From NCBI RefSeq assembly GCF_030816715.1, contig NZ_JAUSYH010000001.1, forward strand, positions 4,898,001 to 4,962,000: 64,000 nt of DNA. Direction: 5' to 3'. The notes beneath the pieces were generated by a model, which made no database searches, had not been told where the DNA came from, and saw only the letters and a program-made list of their open reading frames with translations. The DNA comes from Streptomyces achromogenes (GTDB lineage Bacteria; Actinomycetota; Actinomycetes; Streptomycetales; Streptomycetaceae). This document shows, one piece after another, positions 18,360 to 33,107 of this stretch. Position numbers and translations under genes: made by a program. Position 1 is the stretch's first letter, and every line of letters starts with the position of its first letter.

Positions 18360-18731
18360 ATGACCCGGGACCCGTTGTTCACGATCCGTTCCGGACGGCC
18401 GACCGAGCAGGAGATCGCCGCCCTCACCGTCGCGCTGCTGACCCGCCTGCACCGGTCCGCCGCGGATCCGTCCGCGGTGGCCGACTGGGCACAGCGCCTC
18501 ACCCCCGACGTGCCGGCCGTGGCGGGCCTCGCGGACTGGCCCGGTCCGGACCGGCCCGCGACGACCGTGTGGGGGCGCCGGTCCGGTGCGGGGGCCCGGC
18601 CGGCCGTGAGCGGCTGGGGGGACCCGTCCGGTGCGGACGCGCCGCCCGAGACCGGCTGGGGAAGCCGGCCCGGTACGGAGCCGCCCGGTACGGAGCCCCC
18701 CGGCACGGCCGGCTGGCCGGACCTGCCCTGA
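18360..18731 (+). CDS. accE: Acyl-CoA carboxylase epsilon subunit
   Basis: 123 aa. The first ~35 residues (PLFTIRSGRPTEQEIAALTVAL) match the small epsilon subunits that stabilise actinobacterial acyl-CoA carboxylases. The rest is a low-complexity Gly/Pro/Trp tail with repeated GW and PGTEPPG segments that is probably disordered. It follows the beta subunit by 2 bases and ends the KS-alpha operon; a perfect 19-bp hairpin lies about 100 bases downstream. Confidence 0.85.
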   Translation: MTRDPLFTIRSGRPTEQEIAALTVALLTRLHRSAADPSAVADWAQRLTPDVPAVAGLADWPGPDRPATTVWGRRSGAGARPAVSGWGDPSGADAPPETGWGSRPGTEPPGTEPPGTAGWPDLP

Positions 18732-18829
18732 CGTCCGGACCCGCCCTGGCCTCCGGACCTGCTCTGAAGGCCGGATTCTCGCTGAAGGCCGGGTCCCGCC
18801 CCGATGGGCGGGGCCCGGCCTCGTTCCGT

Positions 18830-18869
18830 GCGAAGGGGGTGTGACGCGCTCGCGTCACACCCCCTTCGC
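18830..18869. terminator. Bidirectional terminator between accE and the MBL gene
   Basis: Perfect 19-bp inverted repeat (18830-18848 and 18851-18869) with a 2-base centre, between convergent genes. Confidence 0.85.
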
Positions 18870-18901
18870 GTCTGCCGGCCCTCCCCGGCTGCCGGCCTCC
18901 C

Positions 18902-19819
18902 TCAGGCGCGGCACACCGGGAGACCGCCGTGGAACTGCGTCATCTCCCCGAACGCCGTCGCCACGTCGATCGGCGCGCCCGGCACCGCTCCGGCGAGCTC
19001 GGCGTAGGCGCGGTGCAGGTTGCCGACGATGCGCTCGGCGTCGAGGAAGGCCGCCCACGCGCCCAGTTCGGTGCTCCGGGCCGTCTCCAGCGCCGACCGT
19101 CCGGCCCGCAGCCCCGACTCCGCGACCTCCAGCAGCCAGCTCAGGTAGGCGGCGGTCTCGTCCAGCAACTCGGCGCCGCCGACCGGCCCGTGACCGGGCA
19201 CCACCGTCTCCGCGCCGAGCGCGCGCAGCCGCCCGATCGCCTCCAGCGACCCCGTGACCGAGCCCATCAGGCAGAACGGGGTGCTCCCGGACCACACGAC
19301 GTCCCCGGTGAACAGGACGCCCTCGTCGGGCAGCCACACCACCGTGTCGCCGGTGGTGTGGGCCGTCCCGGGGTGCAGCAGCGCGATGCGCCGGCCGCCG
19401 GAGTGGACGGCGGCCTCGTCGCCGCGATAGGTCACGTCGGGCCCGAGGACCGGCGTCTCCCCCCACTCCACGTCCGGCCACAGCCCGCGCAGCCCCGGGC
19501 CCGCGGCTATCTGGTCGCGGGCGCAGTTCTCGTGGGCGGTGATCGTCGCCCGCGGCTTGAAGTAGGAGTTGCCGAACGTGTGGTCGCCGTGGAAGTGCGT
19601 GTTGACGAGGAAGTCCGGCCCGGCCGGCGCCAGCGCGCCCACCGCCTCGGCCAGCACGCGGGTACGGCGCTCGGTGGCGGCCGTGTCGACCAGCACCGCG
19701 CACTCCCCGTCGAGGATCAGCCCCGCGTTGTTCAGGCACCACCCTCCGTCGGGCTGGATCCAGGCGTAGACCGACGAGGCGACCTCGCGCATTTCCGACC
19801 GGACCTGTTGCAACGTCAT
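18902..19819 (-). CDS. Metallo-beta-lactamase-fold polyketide cyclase (ActIV-like)
   Basis: 305-aa MBL-fold protein with the zinc motif THFHGDH (H75, H77, D79, H80), further ligands in HPGTAHTTGDT and FTGDVV, and H in VVPGHGP. The N-terminus REVASSVYAWIQPDGGWCLNNAG resembles ActIV-type zinc cyclases, which close the later ring of aromatic polyketides. Start ATG 19819 is preceded by GGAG; a longer start at 19876 would add an Arg-rich stretch with no ribosome site. It is transcribed alone, away from the SnoaL-like gene. A hydrolase role is the alternative. Confidence 0.8.
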   Translation of the reverse strand: MTLQQVRSEMREVASSVYAWIQPDGGWCLNNAGLILDGECAVLVDTAATERRTRVLAEAVGALAPAGPDFLVNTHFHGDHTFGNSYFKPRATITAHENCARDQIAAGPGLRGLWPDVEWGETPVLGPDVTYRGDEAAVHSGGRRIALLHPGTAHTTGDTVVWLPDEGVLFTGDVVWSGSTPFCLMGSVTGSLEAIGRLRALGAETVVPGHGPVGGAELLDETAAYLSWLLEVAESGLRAGRSALETARSTELGAWAAFLDAERIVGNLHRAYAELAGAVPGAPIDVATAFGEMTQFHGGLPVCRA

Positions 19820-20001
19820 ACCGACTCCATTTCGGGTGCGGGCGCGCGTGCGGGTGCGAAGAAAGTGCCGCGGCAATTTGCCGGAAAGGATGGCCCGAAC
19901 GGCATGAGCCTCACTGGAACACCCGGTGGGGGAATTCCGGTGCAGCGGTAGTCCAGCCGGTTTCGAGCCTCCCGGAGAACGCTTTCGGGAGAAGGAAACC
20001 C

Positions 20002-20463
20002 ATGCCCGAGGAGGAGCACACCGTGGCTACGCAGACCGCTGAGCGGCAGAAGGTGACGGCCGAGGAGCACGTGGAGATCCTCGGGTTCTACGCCCGACAG
20101 TGCCGCCTGATGGACGCCCTGAAGATCGAGGAGTTCGCCGACACCTTCACCGAGGACGGCGTCATCGACCACGCGCACCGCGGCGAACGCCTCGCCGGCC
20201 GGGAGGCGATGGTCGCGGCGATGCGGGCCGCCCTCCCGCGGTACCGGTCGGTCGTGCCCCGGCACTGGTTCGACCACTACCTCGTGGAGAAGACCGCGGA
20301 CGGCTGGCGGGTGGACTACGTCTGCCTGGTCACCCGGACCGACGCCGCCGGGAAGGTGGACTTCGAGCCGACCTTCACCGTGGTGGACGAACTGGTGCGC
20401 ACCGAGGCCGGCGAGATCCGGACCCGGGAGCGCGTCATCGACCAGGACCGTCCGGCCTCCTGA
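20002..20463 (+). CDS. SnoaL/NTF2-like protein, polyketide tailoring (copy 2)
   Basis: 153-aa NTF2-fold protein, paralogous to the one at 11589-12071 (shared FYARQ, TFTEDG, HWF, FEPTFTVVDELVRT). ATG 20002 has AGAAGG upstream; GTG 20023 behind GAGGAGGAG is an equally good start and would shorten it by seven residues. Probably a cyclase- or dehydratase-like tailoring enzyme; the reaction is unknown. It is followed after 14 bases by the nucleotidyltransferase gene. Confidence 0.78.
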   Translation: MPEEEHTVATQTAERQKVTAEEHVEILGFYARQCRLMDALKIEEFADTFTEDGVIDHAHRGERLAGREAMVAAMRAALPRYRSVVPRHWFDHYLVEKTADGWRVDYVCLVTRTDAAGKVDFEPTFTVVDELVRTEAGEIRTRERVIDQDRPAS

Positions 20464-20477
20464 GGCCGGGGCCCACG

Positions 20478-21392
20478 ATGAAGGGGATAGTCCTCGCCGG
20501 AGGCACGGGGACCCGGCTGCATCCGATCACACTGGCCGTGTCGAAACAGCTCCTCCCCGTCAGTGACAAGCCGATGATCTACTACCCGCTGTCGGTGCTC
20601 ATGCTGGCCGACATCCGGGAGATCCTCGTCATCACCACACCCACCGACATGCCGTACTTCCAGCGGCTCCTCGGCGACGGCTCGCGGCTGGGCATCTCGC
20701 TCAGCTACGCCGCGCAGGAGAGCCCCGGCGGCCTGGCGCAGGCGTTCACCATCGGGGCCGACTTCATCGGCGCCGACCCGGTGGCCCTGGTGCTGGGCGA
20801 CAACATCTTCCACGGCTCGGGATTCCGCGAGCTGCTCCGCCGCAACGCCCGTGACGTGGACGGCTGCGTCCTCTTCGGCTATCCGGTGCCGGACCCCGAG
20901 CGGTACGGGGTCGGTGTGACGGACGCCGAGGGGCGGCTCGTCTCGCTCGAGGAGAAGCCGGCCGAACCCAAGTCCGACCGGGCGATCACCGGCCTGTACT
21001 TCTACGACAACGACGTCGTGGACGTGGCCAAGAACCTCACCCCGTCGCCGCGCGGCGAACTGGAGATCACCGACGTCAACCGGTGGTACCTGGAACGCGG
21101 CAAGGCCAAGCTCATCGAACTCGGCCGGGGTTTCGCCTGGCTCGACACGGGCACCGCCGAGTCGCTGCTGAAGGCCGGCATCTACGTGCAGGCCATGGAG
21201 GAGCGCATGGGGGTGCGCATCGCCTGCCTGGAGGAGGTCGCCCTGCAGATGGGCTTCATCGACGCCGACACCTGCCGGAGGCTGGGCGAGGGGATGAAGT
21301 CGCCGTACGGCAGGTATGTGACGGAGGTCGCGGCCGAGGCCGCCGGTGTGGGGTACCGCCGCCGGCTCGTCGGCGCACCACGAGGGGCCTGA
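20478..21392 (+). CDS. rfbA: Glucose-1-phosphate thymidylyltransferase
   Basis: 304-aa RmlA-type enzyme making dTDP-glucose, the entry to all dTDP-deoxysugars. N-terminal pyrophosphorylase loop KGIVLAGGTGTRLHPITLAV, metal/substrate motif LGDNIFHG, EEKP and the C-terminal allosteric region MGFIDADTCRRLGEGMKSPYGRYV are all present. Its place in the cluster predicts a deoxysugar or C-glycoside on the product. The later sugar genes and glycosyltransferases are not in the window and are expected to the left. A perfect 16-bp hairpin follows. Confidence 0.95.
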   Translation: MKGIVLAGGTGTRLHPITLAVSKQLLPVSDKPMIYYPLSVLMLADIREILVITTPTDMPYFQRLLGDGSRLGISLSYAAQESPGGLAQAFTIGADFIGADPVALVLGDNIFHGSGFRELLRRNARDVDGCVLFGYPVPDPERYGVGVTDAEGRLVSLEEKPAEPKSDRAITGLYFYDNDVVDVAKNLTPSPRGELEITDVNRWYLERGKAKLIELGRGFAWLDTGTAESLLKAGIYVQAMEERMGVRIACLEEVALQMGFIDADTCRRLGEGMKSPYGRYVTEVAAEAAGVGYRRRLVGAPRGA

Positions 21393-21428
21393 CGCCGGCG
21401 CGTCCGCCCGGGGGCGGGCCCATCGCGA

Positions 21429-21471
21429 GCGCGGAGTGCGACGGTTCTGCGGAACCCGTCGCACTCCGCGC
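21429..21471. terminator. Bidirectional terminator between rfbA and the KAS III gene
   Basis: Perfect 16-bp arms (21429-21444 and 21456-21471), with three further base pairs inside a short loop, between convergent genes. Confidence 0.8.
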
Positions 21472-21631
21472 GCACTGCGTTCCGGTCCGGGTCCCGCGGC
21501 TGAGGGCGACACAGGGCGAGGCAGGGCAAGGCGAGGCCGGGCGAGGACGCAGGGCGAGGCACGACAGAGGGTTCCGGCGGATCACGTCGCGGCACCGGGG
21601 TGCTCGCGCGACGGGATCCGCCGGACGCCGT

Positions 21632-22648
21632 TCAGGCCGCGGACAGGATCTCCAGGACGGCCACCGTCCACGCGAAGCCGCCGCCCGCGCTGACCAGGGC
21701 GCCCGTCTGGCCCGGACGCAGGGCGCCGGTCCGGGTGAGGTGGGCGAGACCGGCGAACATGTCGCCCGCGCCGAGGTGGCCGACCCCCGAACCCCAGGGC
21801 CAGGTGGTCCGCTCCGGGTCGAGGTCCAGCGCCGAGAAGAACTGGAAGTCCATCTTGGCGCGGCCGAGGTGCGGCAGCACCGTCCAGTCGAGTTCCTCCT
21901 GCTTGACGTCCGCCTCCCGCAGGGCCTGTTCGAAGGCCGCCCGCTGGCCGGTGTGCAGCCGGTCGATCAGCTCCGACATGCCCATCTCCTTCACCAGGCG
22001 GGCGCGGGGCTCCTCCACGCTGACCGGGGTCCGGGTCTCCAGCGGCGTCGCGGCGAAGGGATCGTCGCCCCGCCCCATCTTCTCCAGGGTCGGGTCGGAC
22101 ACCGTCACCAGACTGCGCAGCAGCGCGAACCCGTCCTCGGTGGACAGCACGATCGCGGTGCCGCCGTCCCCGAGCACGGTCCCCGGGTCGGTGGTCCAGC
22201 GGTCGATCCCCGGCAGGCAGAACCGGTCGCCGGTGGTCACGAGGGCGCTGTGCCGGCGGGAGTCCGCGCGCAGATAGGCCACCGCCAGCTCGAAGGCGGC
22301 CATCCCGCCGTTGGACAGCTGCTCGACTGCCAGCGACAGGCACGTGTTGCCGACGGCCTCGCGCTGCACGTACGAGGCGGGCGCCCACAGGTCGTAGCCC
22401 TGGAAGTAGCTGCTGGCGTGCAGGACCAGGTCGATGTCCTGGGGCCCCGCGTCCGCGTGGCGCAGCGCCTCCCGCGCGGCCCGGACCGCCATCTGCGGCC
22501 CGGCCTCCGTGCCGACGCACACCGACCGCATCCGCGTGCGCCGCACGGTCCATTCGTCGGTCAGCCCCTGCCGGACCGCCTCCTCGGCCGGCATGGCCGG
22601 CGGCAGATGAAGTCCCACCCCGGAAACGAATACCTCTTCAGCTGGCAC
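21632..22648 (-). CDS. KAS III homologue with Ser nucleophile (DpsC-like starter transferase)
   Basis: About 338-aa thiolase-fold protein of the KAS III class. At the nucleophile it reads EQLSNGGMAAF, placing Ser (S112) where KAS III enzymes have Cys. DpsC of daunorubicin shows the same change and acts in starter selection as an acyltransferase. A His is kept in VLPHLGRAKMD, while the usual Asn loop reads GVGHLGAGD. In this locus it is the obvious candidate to move the type I starter to the type II system. GGAGGG fits GTG 22648 (spacing 7) better than ATG 22654 (spacing 1). It is divergent from the AT-KSQ-PKS operon. Confidence 0.85.
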   Translation of the reverse strand: MPAEEVFVSGVGLHLPPAMPAEEAVRQGLTDEWTVRRTRMRSVCVGTEAGPQMAVRAAREALRHADAGPQDIDLVLHASSYFQGYDLWAPASYVQREAVGNTCLSLAVEQLSNGGMAAFELAVAYLRADSRRHSALVTTGDRFCLPGIDRWTTDPGTVLGDGGTAIVLSTEDGFALLRSLVTVSDPTLEKMGRGDDPFAATPLETRTPVSVEEPRARLVKEMGMSELIDRLHTGQRAAFEQALREADVKQEELDWTVLPHLGRAKMDFQFFSALDLDPERTTWPWGSGVGHLGAGDMFAGLAHLTRTGALRPGQTGALVSAGGGFAWTVAVLEILSAA

Positions 22649-22725
22649 GACCATTCCCTCCGCCCGACGGCATTCGGCATTCGGCCGTCGAGTCTGCACG
22701 GCACAGCTCGGGGGCGGCTCAATGC

Positions 22726-22748
22726 CGGACGGAGCCGGATTCCGTCCG
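22726..22748. promoter_or_regulatory. Inverted repeat in the KAS III / AT divergent promoter region
   Basis: CGGACGGA and TCCGTCCG are separated by 7 bases in the 184-base divergent spacer, close to a direct repeat CATTCGG at about 22670-22687. It is a candidate operator controlling both starter-unit transcripts. Confidence 0.4.
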
Positions 22749-22832
22749 CGGCTCTCGATCGAGGCTCAGGCGAACGTCGAATCCACCGGCCCATATTGCG
22801 GCAGCGGGAAAGGCAGGAAAGGAAGGTACCGG

Positions 22833-23843
22833 ATGCCCCTCACAGCGCGACAGCCCAATCCACCGGTCGCCCTCGTGTTCCCCGGCCAGGGTGCGCAGTA
22901 CCCGCGGATGGCCGCGGGCCTGTACGGGCACGACTCGACGTTCACCTACTGGATGGACGAGGCGTTCCGGCTCCTGGCACCGGACGGCCCGCGGCTGCGC
23001 CGCGAATGGCTCGCCGAGACGCCGTCGGCGGAGTACGACGACGTGACGGTCGCCCAGCCGCTGCTCTACGCGGTGAACCACGCCCTCGGGCGGATGGTGC
23101 TCGACTGGGGCGTGCGCCCGGCGGCGATCATCGGGCACAGCGTGGGCGAGGTCGCCGCGGCCACCCTGGCCGGGATCCTCGGCTTCGAGGACGGCATACG
23201 CCTGATGCGCGACCGGGTCGTGCACTTCGCCGACACCCCGCCCGGCGGCATGCTCGCCGTCGCGGCCTCCCCCGACGACGTCGCCGACCTGCTCGGCGAG
23301 GACGTGCACCTGGCCGCCGTGAACGCCGCCCGCCAGCTCCTCCTCGCCGGGGAGCGCGAGCCGCTGGCCCGGGCCGCCCGCGAGCTGGACGAACGGGGAG
23401 TCGTCTGCCGTCCGGTGCAGGCCCGACAGGCCTTCCACAGCCCCGCGGTCGACGCCGCCGTCCGCGCGACCCTGCCCGGGTTCCGCGCGGTGCCGCTGCG
23501 CCGGCCGGCCTTCCCCTTCTACTCCGCCTACACGCCGGGCCGGCTCGCCGACCAGCAGGCGCTGGACCCCGACTTCTGGGCCTGGCAGGCGGCCCGGACC
23601 GTGTACTTCGCACCGGCGCTCACCGCCCTGCTCGCCGCACACGACTGCCTGCTGCTGGAAGCCGGCCCGGGCGACGGCCTCAGCCGGCTGGCCCGCCGCC
23701 AGCCCCGGGTGATCGCCCGGCACAGCTTCGTCCAGGCGCTGGTGCCGGGCGGCGGCCGCGACGACCGCGAGGCCGTGGACGAGGTACGGCGCCGGCTCAC
23801 CCTCGTCGCCGCCGGAGACCGCCATGACCGACTTGGCCACTGA
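22833..23843 (+). CDS. Discrete malonyl-type acyltransferase
   Basis: 336-aa FabD-fold acyltransferase with VFPGQGAQYPRM near the N-terminus, nucleophile S103 in GHSVGE, and the specificity motif Q199-A-F-H202, i.e. the HAFH class that selects malonyl-CoA rather than methylmalonyl-CoA (YASH). ATG 22833 has GGAAAGGAAGG upstream. It overlaps the KSQ-ACP gene by 20 bases. Since that protein has lost its own AT, this enzyme probably loads malonate on it in trans; it might also serve the type II ACP. Confidence 0.9.
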   Translation: MPLTARQPNPPVALVFPGQGAQYPRMAAGLYGHDSTFTYWMDEAFRLLAPDGPRLRREWLAETPSAEYDDVTVAQPLLYAVNHALGRMVLDWGVRPAAIIGHSVGEVAAATLAGILGFEDGIRLMRDRVVHFADTPPGGMLAVAASPDDVADLLGEDVHLAAVNAARQLLLAGEREPLARAARELDERGVVCRPVQARQAFHSPAVDAAVRATLPGFRAVPLRRPAFPFYSAYTPGRLADQQALDPDFWAWQAARTVYFAPALTALLAAHDCLLLEAGPGDGLSRLARRQPRVIARHSFVQALVPGGGRDDREAVDEVRRRLTLVAAGDRHDRLGH

Positions 23844-25940
23844 CAGAGCCGACGGGACCGACATGACTGAGCTGACCGACACGACCGGTGCGCCCGGGGA
23901 ACCCGTGGCCGTGGTGGGCATGGCCTGCCGCTTCCCCGGCGCCGACGACCTCCAGGGCTTCTGGCGGCTGCTCCGCCGGGGCGGCGACGCCATCGGCCCG
24001 GGCACGGGGCTGCGCGAGGGCCGCCGCCCCGGCGGATACCTGCGCGACGTCGAACTCTTCGACGCGGAGCTGTTCGGGATCTCCCCGCACGAGGCCGCCC
24101 TGATGGACCCGCAGCAGCGCCTGCTGCTCGAACTGTGCTGGCACGCCCTGGAGGACGCCCGCATCCCACCCACGGCGGGCGGGGCGACCGGCGTCTTCGT
24201 CGGGTCCTGCTCGGACGACTACGCGCTGATGAGCCGGATGTCCGCGGTGGTGGACGCCTACTCCATGACCGGCACGGCCCGGACCTTCCTCGCCAACCGG
24301 CTGTCCTACTTCTTCCAGTTCACCGGCCCCAGCGCGGTCGTCGACACCGGCCAGTCCTCCTCGCTGGCCGCCCTCGACCAGGCGCTCGGCAGTCTGCGGC
24401 GCGGAGAGTGCGCGACCGCGGTGGTCGCGGGCGTCCAGCTCAACCTCACCCCGACCGGCGACCGGCTCATCGAGGAGCTCGGGGCGATGTCGCCGACCGG
24501 CCGCTGCCACACCTTCGACCGCGGCGCCGACGGGATCGTGCGGGGCGAGGGCGCCGGCGTGCTGGTGCTCAAGCCCCTCGAGGCGGCCCTCGCCGCCGGG
24601 GACCGGGTGTACTGCACGGTGCTGGCCGCGGCCGTCAACAACGACGGCGGCGGCGCGAGCCTGACGACACCCACCCAGGCCGCCCAGCAGAGCGTGCTGG
24701 CGGAGGCCTACCGCCGGGCGGGCGTCGACCCGGCCGAGGTCGCGTACGTGGAGCTGCACGGCACCGGCACCAAGGCCGGCGACCCGGTGGAGGCCCGGGC
24801 CCTCGGCGGCGTCCTCGGCCGGGGCCGCCCCGCGGAGCGGCCGCTGCTGGTCGGCTCGGTGAAGACCAACATCGGGCATCTGGAGGGCGCGGCCGGCATC
24901 GCCGGGCTGATCAAAACCGCGGCGAGCCTCTTCCACCGCGAGCTCCCGCCGACCCTCAACCACCGGCGGCCCAACCCCGACATCGACCTCGACGGGCTGC
25001 GGCTGCGCGTCGCCACCCGGCGGCGGGCCTGGCAGCCCGACGAGGGGCCGCTGGTCTGCGGCGTCTCGTCGTTCGGCCTCGGCGGCACCAACGCGCACGC
25101 CGTGCTCGGCGAGGCGCCCCGGGGCCGGGACGCCGTACCCGTGCCGGGGCCCGGTGAGCCCGGGGCGGCGGCCGGCGAGCCGGTGCCCGTGCTGCTCTCC
25201 GGGCACACCGACGCGGCGCTGCGGGCCCAGGCGGCCCGGCTGGCCGACCGGCTGGAGGGCCGCGACGACGTGGACCTGCGCGACCTCGGCCTCGCTTCGG
25301 CGACGACCCGCGCGGCGCTGCCCGTACGCGCCGTCGTCGTCGCCTCCGGCCGCACACAACTGGTCGCCCGGCTCCGGGAGTTGGCCGACGGGGCCCACGA
25401 GAACGGGACCGACGGGAACGGCGGCTCCGAGGCCGGAGGCACCGTTCTCACGGGCCGGCCGGGCGCGGAGCCGCAGGACCGGACGGCCCCCGGGGACGGT
25501 CCCGGCACGGCCGCCACGGCGGCGGCCGCCGCGTTCGTGCTGGGCAAGCCGGTCGACTGGCTGGCGGTCTACGGCCCGCGGGCCCGCCCGGCGGACCTGC
25601 CGCTCTACGCCTTCCAACGGCGCCCCTACTGGCTGGACACGACGGCGTCCACGGGCGGCCCCGCCGCCGAGGACGCCGCGCCGCAGTGGTCCGGCGACCC
25701 GCTGGACCTGGTCCTCGACCTCACCGTGGAGATCCTCGGCCGCGCGCCGGGCGCGGACCTCGACCTGGACGCCACCTTCACCGACCTCGGTCTGGACTCC
25801 CGCATGGCCGTCGCACTGCGCACCTCCGTCGCCAGGGCCACCGGCCGCGTCCTGCCGACGACCCTGCTGTTCGACCACCCCACTCCGGCGGCGCTCATCG
25901 AGGCGCTCCGGTCGGACGACACGAAAGGTCACGAGTTTCG

Positions 25941-25944
<4 letters not shown>
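23824..25944 (+). CDS. KSQ-ACP loading protein, AT domain lost
   Basis: 706-aa type I PKS loading protein. The KS (about 22-440) has Gln in place of the catalytic Cys (Q177 in VDTGQSSS), while H312 (LHGTGTKAGD) and H352 (NIGHLEGAAG) remain, the signature of a malonyl-ACP decarboxylase. The C-terminal ACP carries the phosphopantetheine Ser S659 (LGLDSR). The ~170 residues between them hold only a linker and the post-AT motif DLPLYAFQRRPYWLD (about residue 595), so an AT appears to have been deleted. With the discrete malonyl-type AT it should supply acetyl-ACP. It overlaps the next PKS by four bases (ATGA). Confidence 0.92.
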
Positions 25945-32071
<6,127 letters not shown>

Positions 32072-32072
<1 letters not shown>

Positions 32073-33097
32073 TGGCACGCGACGCCGCAACCGTGACCAC
32101 CGAAGTCAGCACCGAATCCGCCACCGACGGCACCGTCGACGGCACCGCCGAGGTCACCGTCGACGGCACCACCGAAGTGACCCACCGCATCGAGGTGTCG
32201 GCCCCGGCGAGCGCGGTCTACCGGATCGTCGCCGAAGTCGGCCTGTGGCCGCTGTACTTCCCGCCCACCGTGCGGGCCGAGCGCACCGGCGGCGACGAGA
32301 CGGACGAACGCATCCGGATCTGGGCCCTCGCCAACGGCGAACTGCGCACCTGGGAGTCGCGCCGGCGGCTGGACCCGGCCGGGCTCCGGATCGAGTTCGA
32401 GCAGATCGAGCCCCGCGAACCGGTCGCGGCGATGGGCGGAACCTGGCGCGTCACCGAGCGGCCCGACGGCGGCTGCACGGTGGAGCTCGACCACTTCTAC
32501 CGGGCCGTCGACGGCGATCCGGTGGCCCACGAGCGGATCAGCCGAGCCGTCGACACCAACAGCCGCTCGGAGTTGGAGCACCTGCGGCGGGCCGCCGAAC
32601 GCGGGGACGCCGAGCGGGAGCTGCTGTTCGACTTCGCGGACACCGAGACCTTCACCGGCTCGATCGAGGAGGCGTACGCCTTCATCTACGAGGCGTCCCG
32701 GTGGCCGGAGCGCCTTCCGCACGTGGCGCGGCTCGAACTCCGCGAGGAGGAGACCGGGCTGCAGTTCATGGAGATGGACACCCGCTCCCCGGACGGCTCG
32801 CTGCACACCACGGCGTCCGGCCGGGTCTGCGAGCCGCTGCGGCGGATCACCTACAAGCAGACGATCCTGCCGCCGGTGCTCCACGCCCACAACGGGGAGT
32901 GGCGGTTCGAGGAGGGTCCCGACGGCACCGTGAAGGTCACCTCGTACCACCAGGTCCTTCTCGACCCGGCGGGCATCGACGCGCTGCCCGACCCGCCCAA
33001 GACGCTGGCGGACGCCCGGCAGGCGGTGCGGCACGCGCTGGGCTCGAACAGCCGCGCCACCATGGCCAAGGCCCGCGCGTTCGTCCAGGCCGGGTGA
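32072..33097 (+). CDS. Two-domain aromatase/cyclase (SRPBCC, TcmN/ARO-CYC family)
   Basis: 341 aa, with two START-like SRPBCC domains (about 35-170 and 190-330). Typical pieces are EVSAPASAVYRIVAEVGLWP in the first and FTGSIEEAYAFIYEASRWPE in the second. Di-domain enzymes of this family fold and aromatise the first ring of C7-C12 (C9-reduced) polyketides in type II systems. A Thr/Asp-rich leader of repeated VDGT units precedes domain 1. ATG 32072 overlaps the PKS stop by one base (TGATG); GTG 32069 is possible. Its place inside the type I operon shows that starter synthesis and type II assembly are one pathway. Confidence 0.9.
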
Positions 33098-33107
33098 GGG
33101 GGACACC

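Noticed and set aside
18360..18731. The small gene after the carboxylase as the missing type II ACP
   Set aside because: It lacks a DSL/DSR phosphopantetheine motif and matches carboxylase epsilon subunits.
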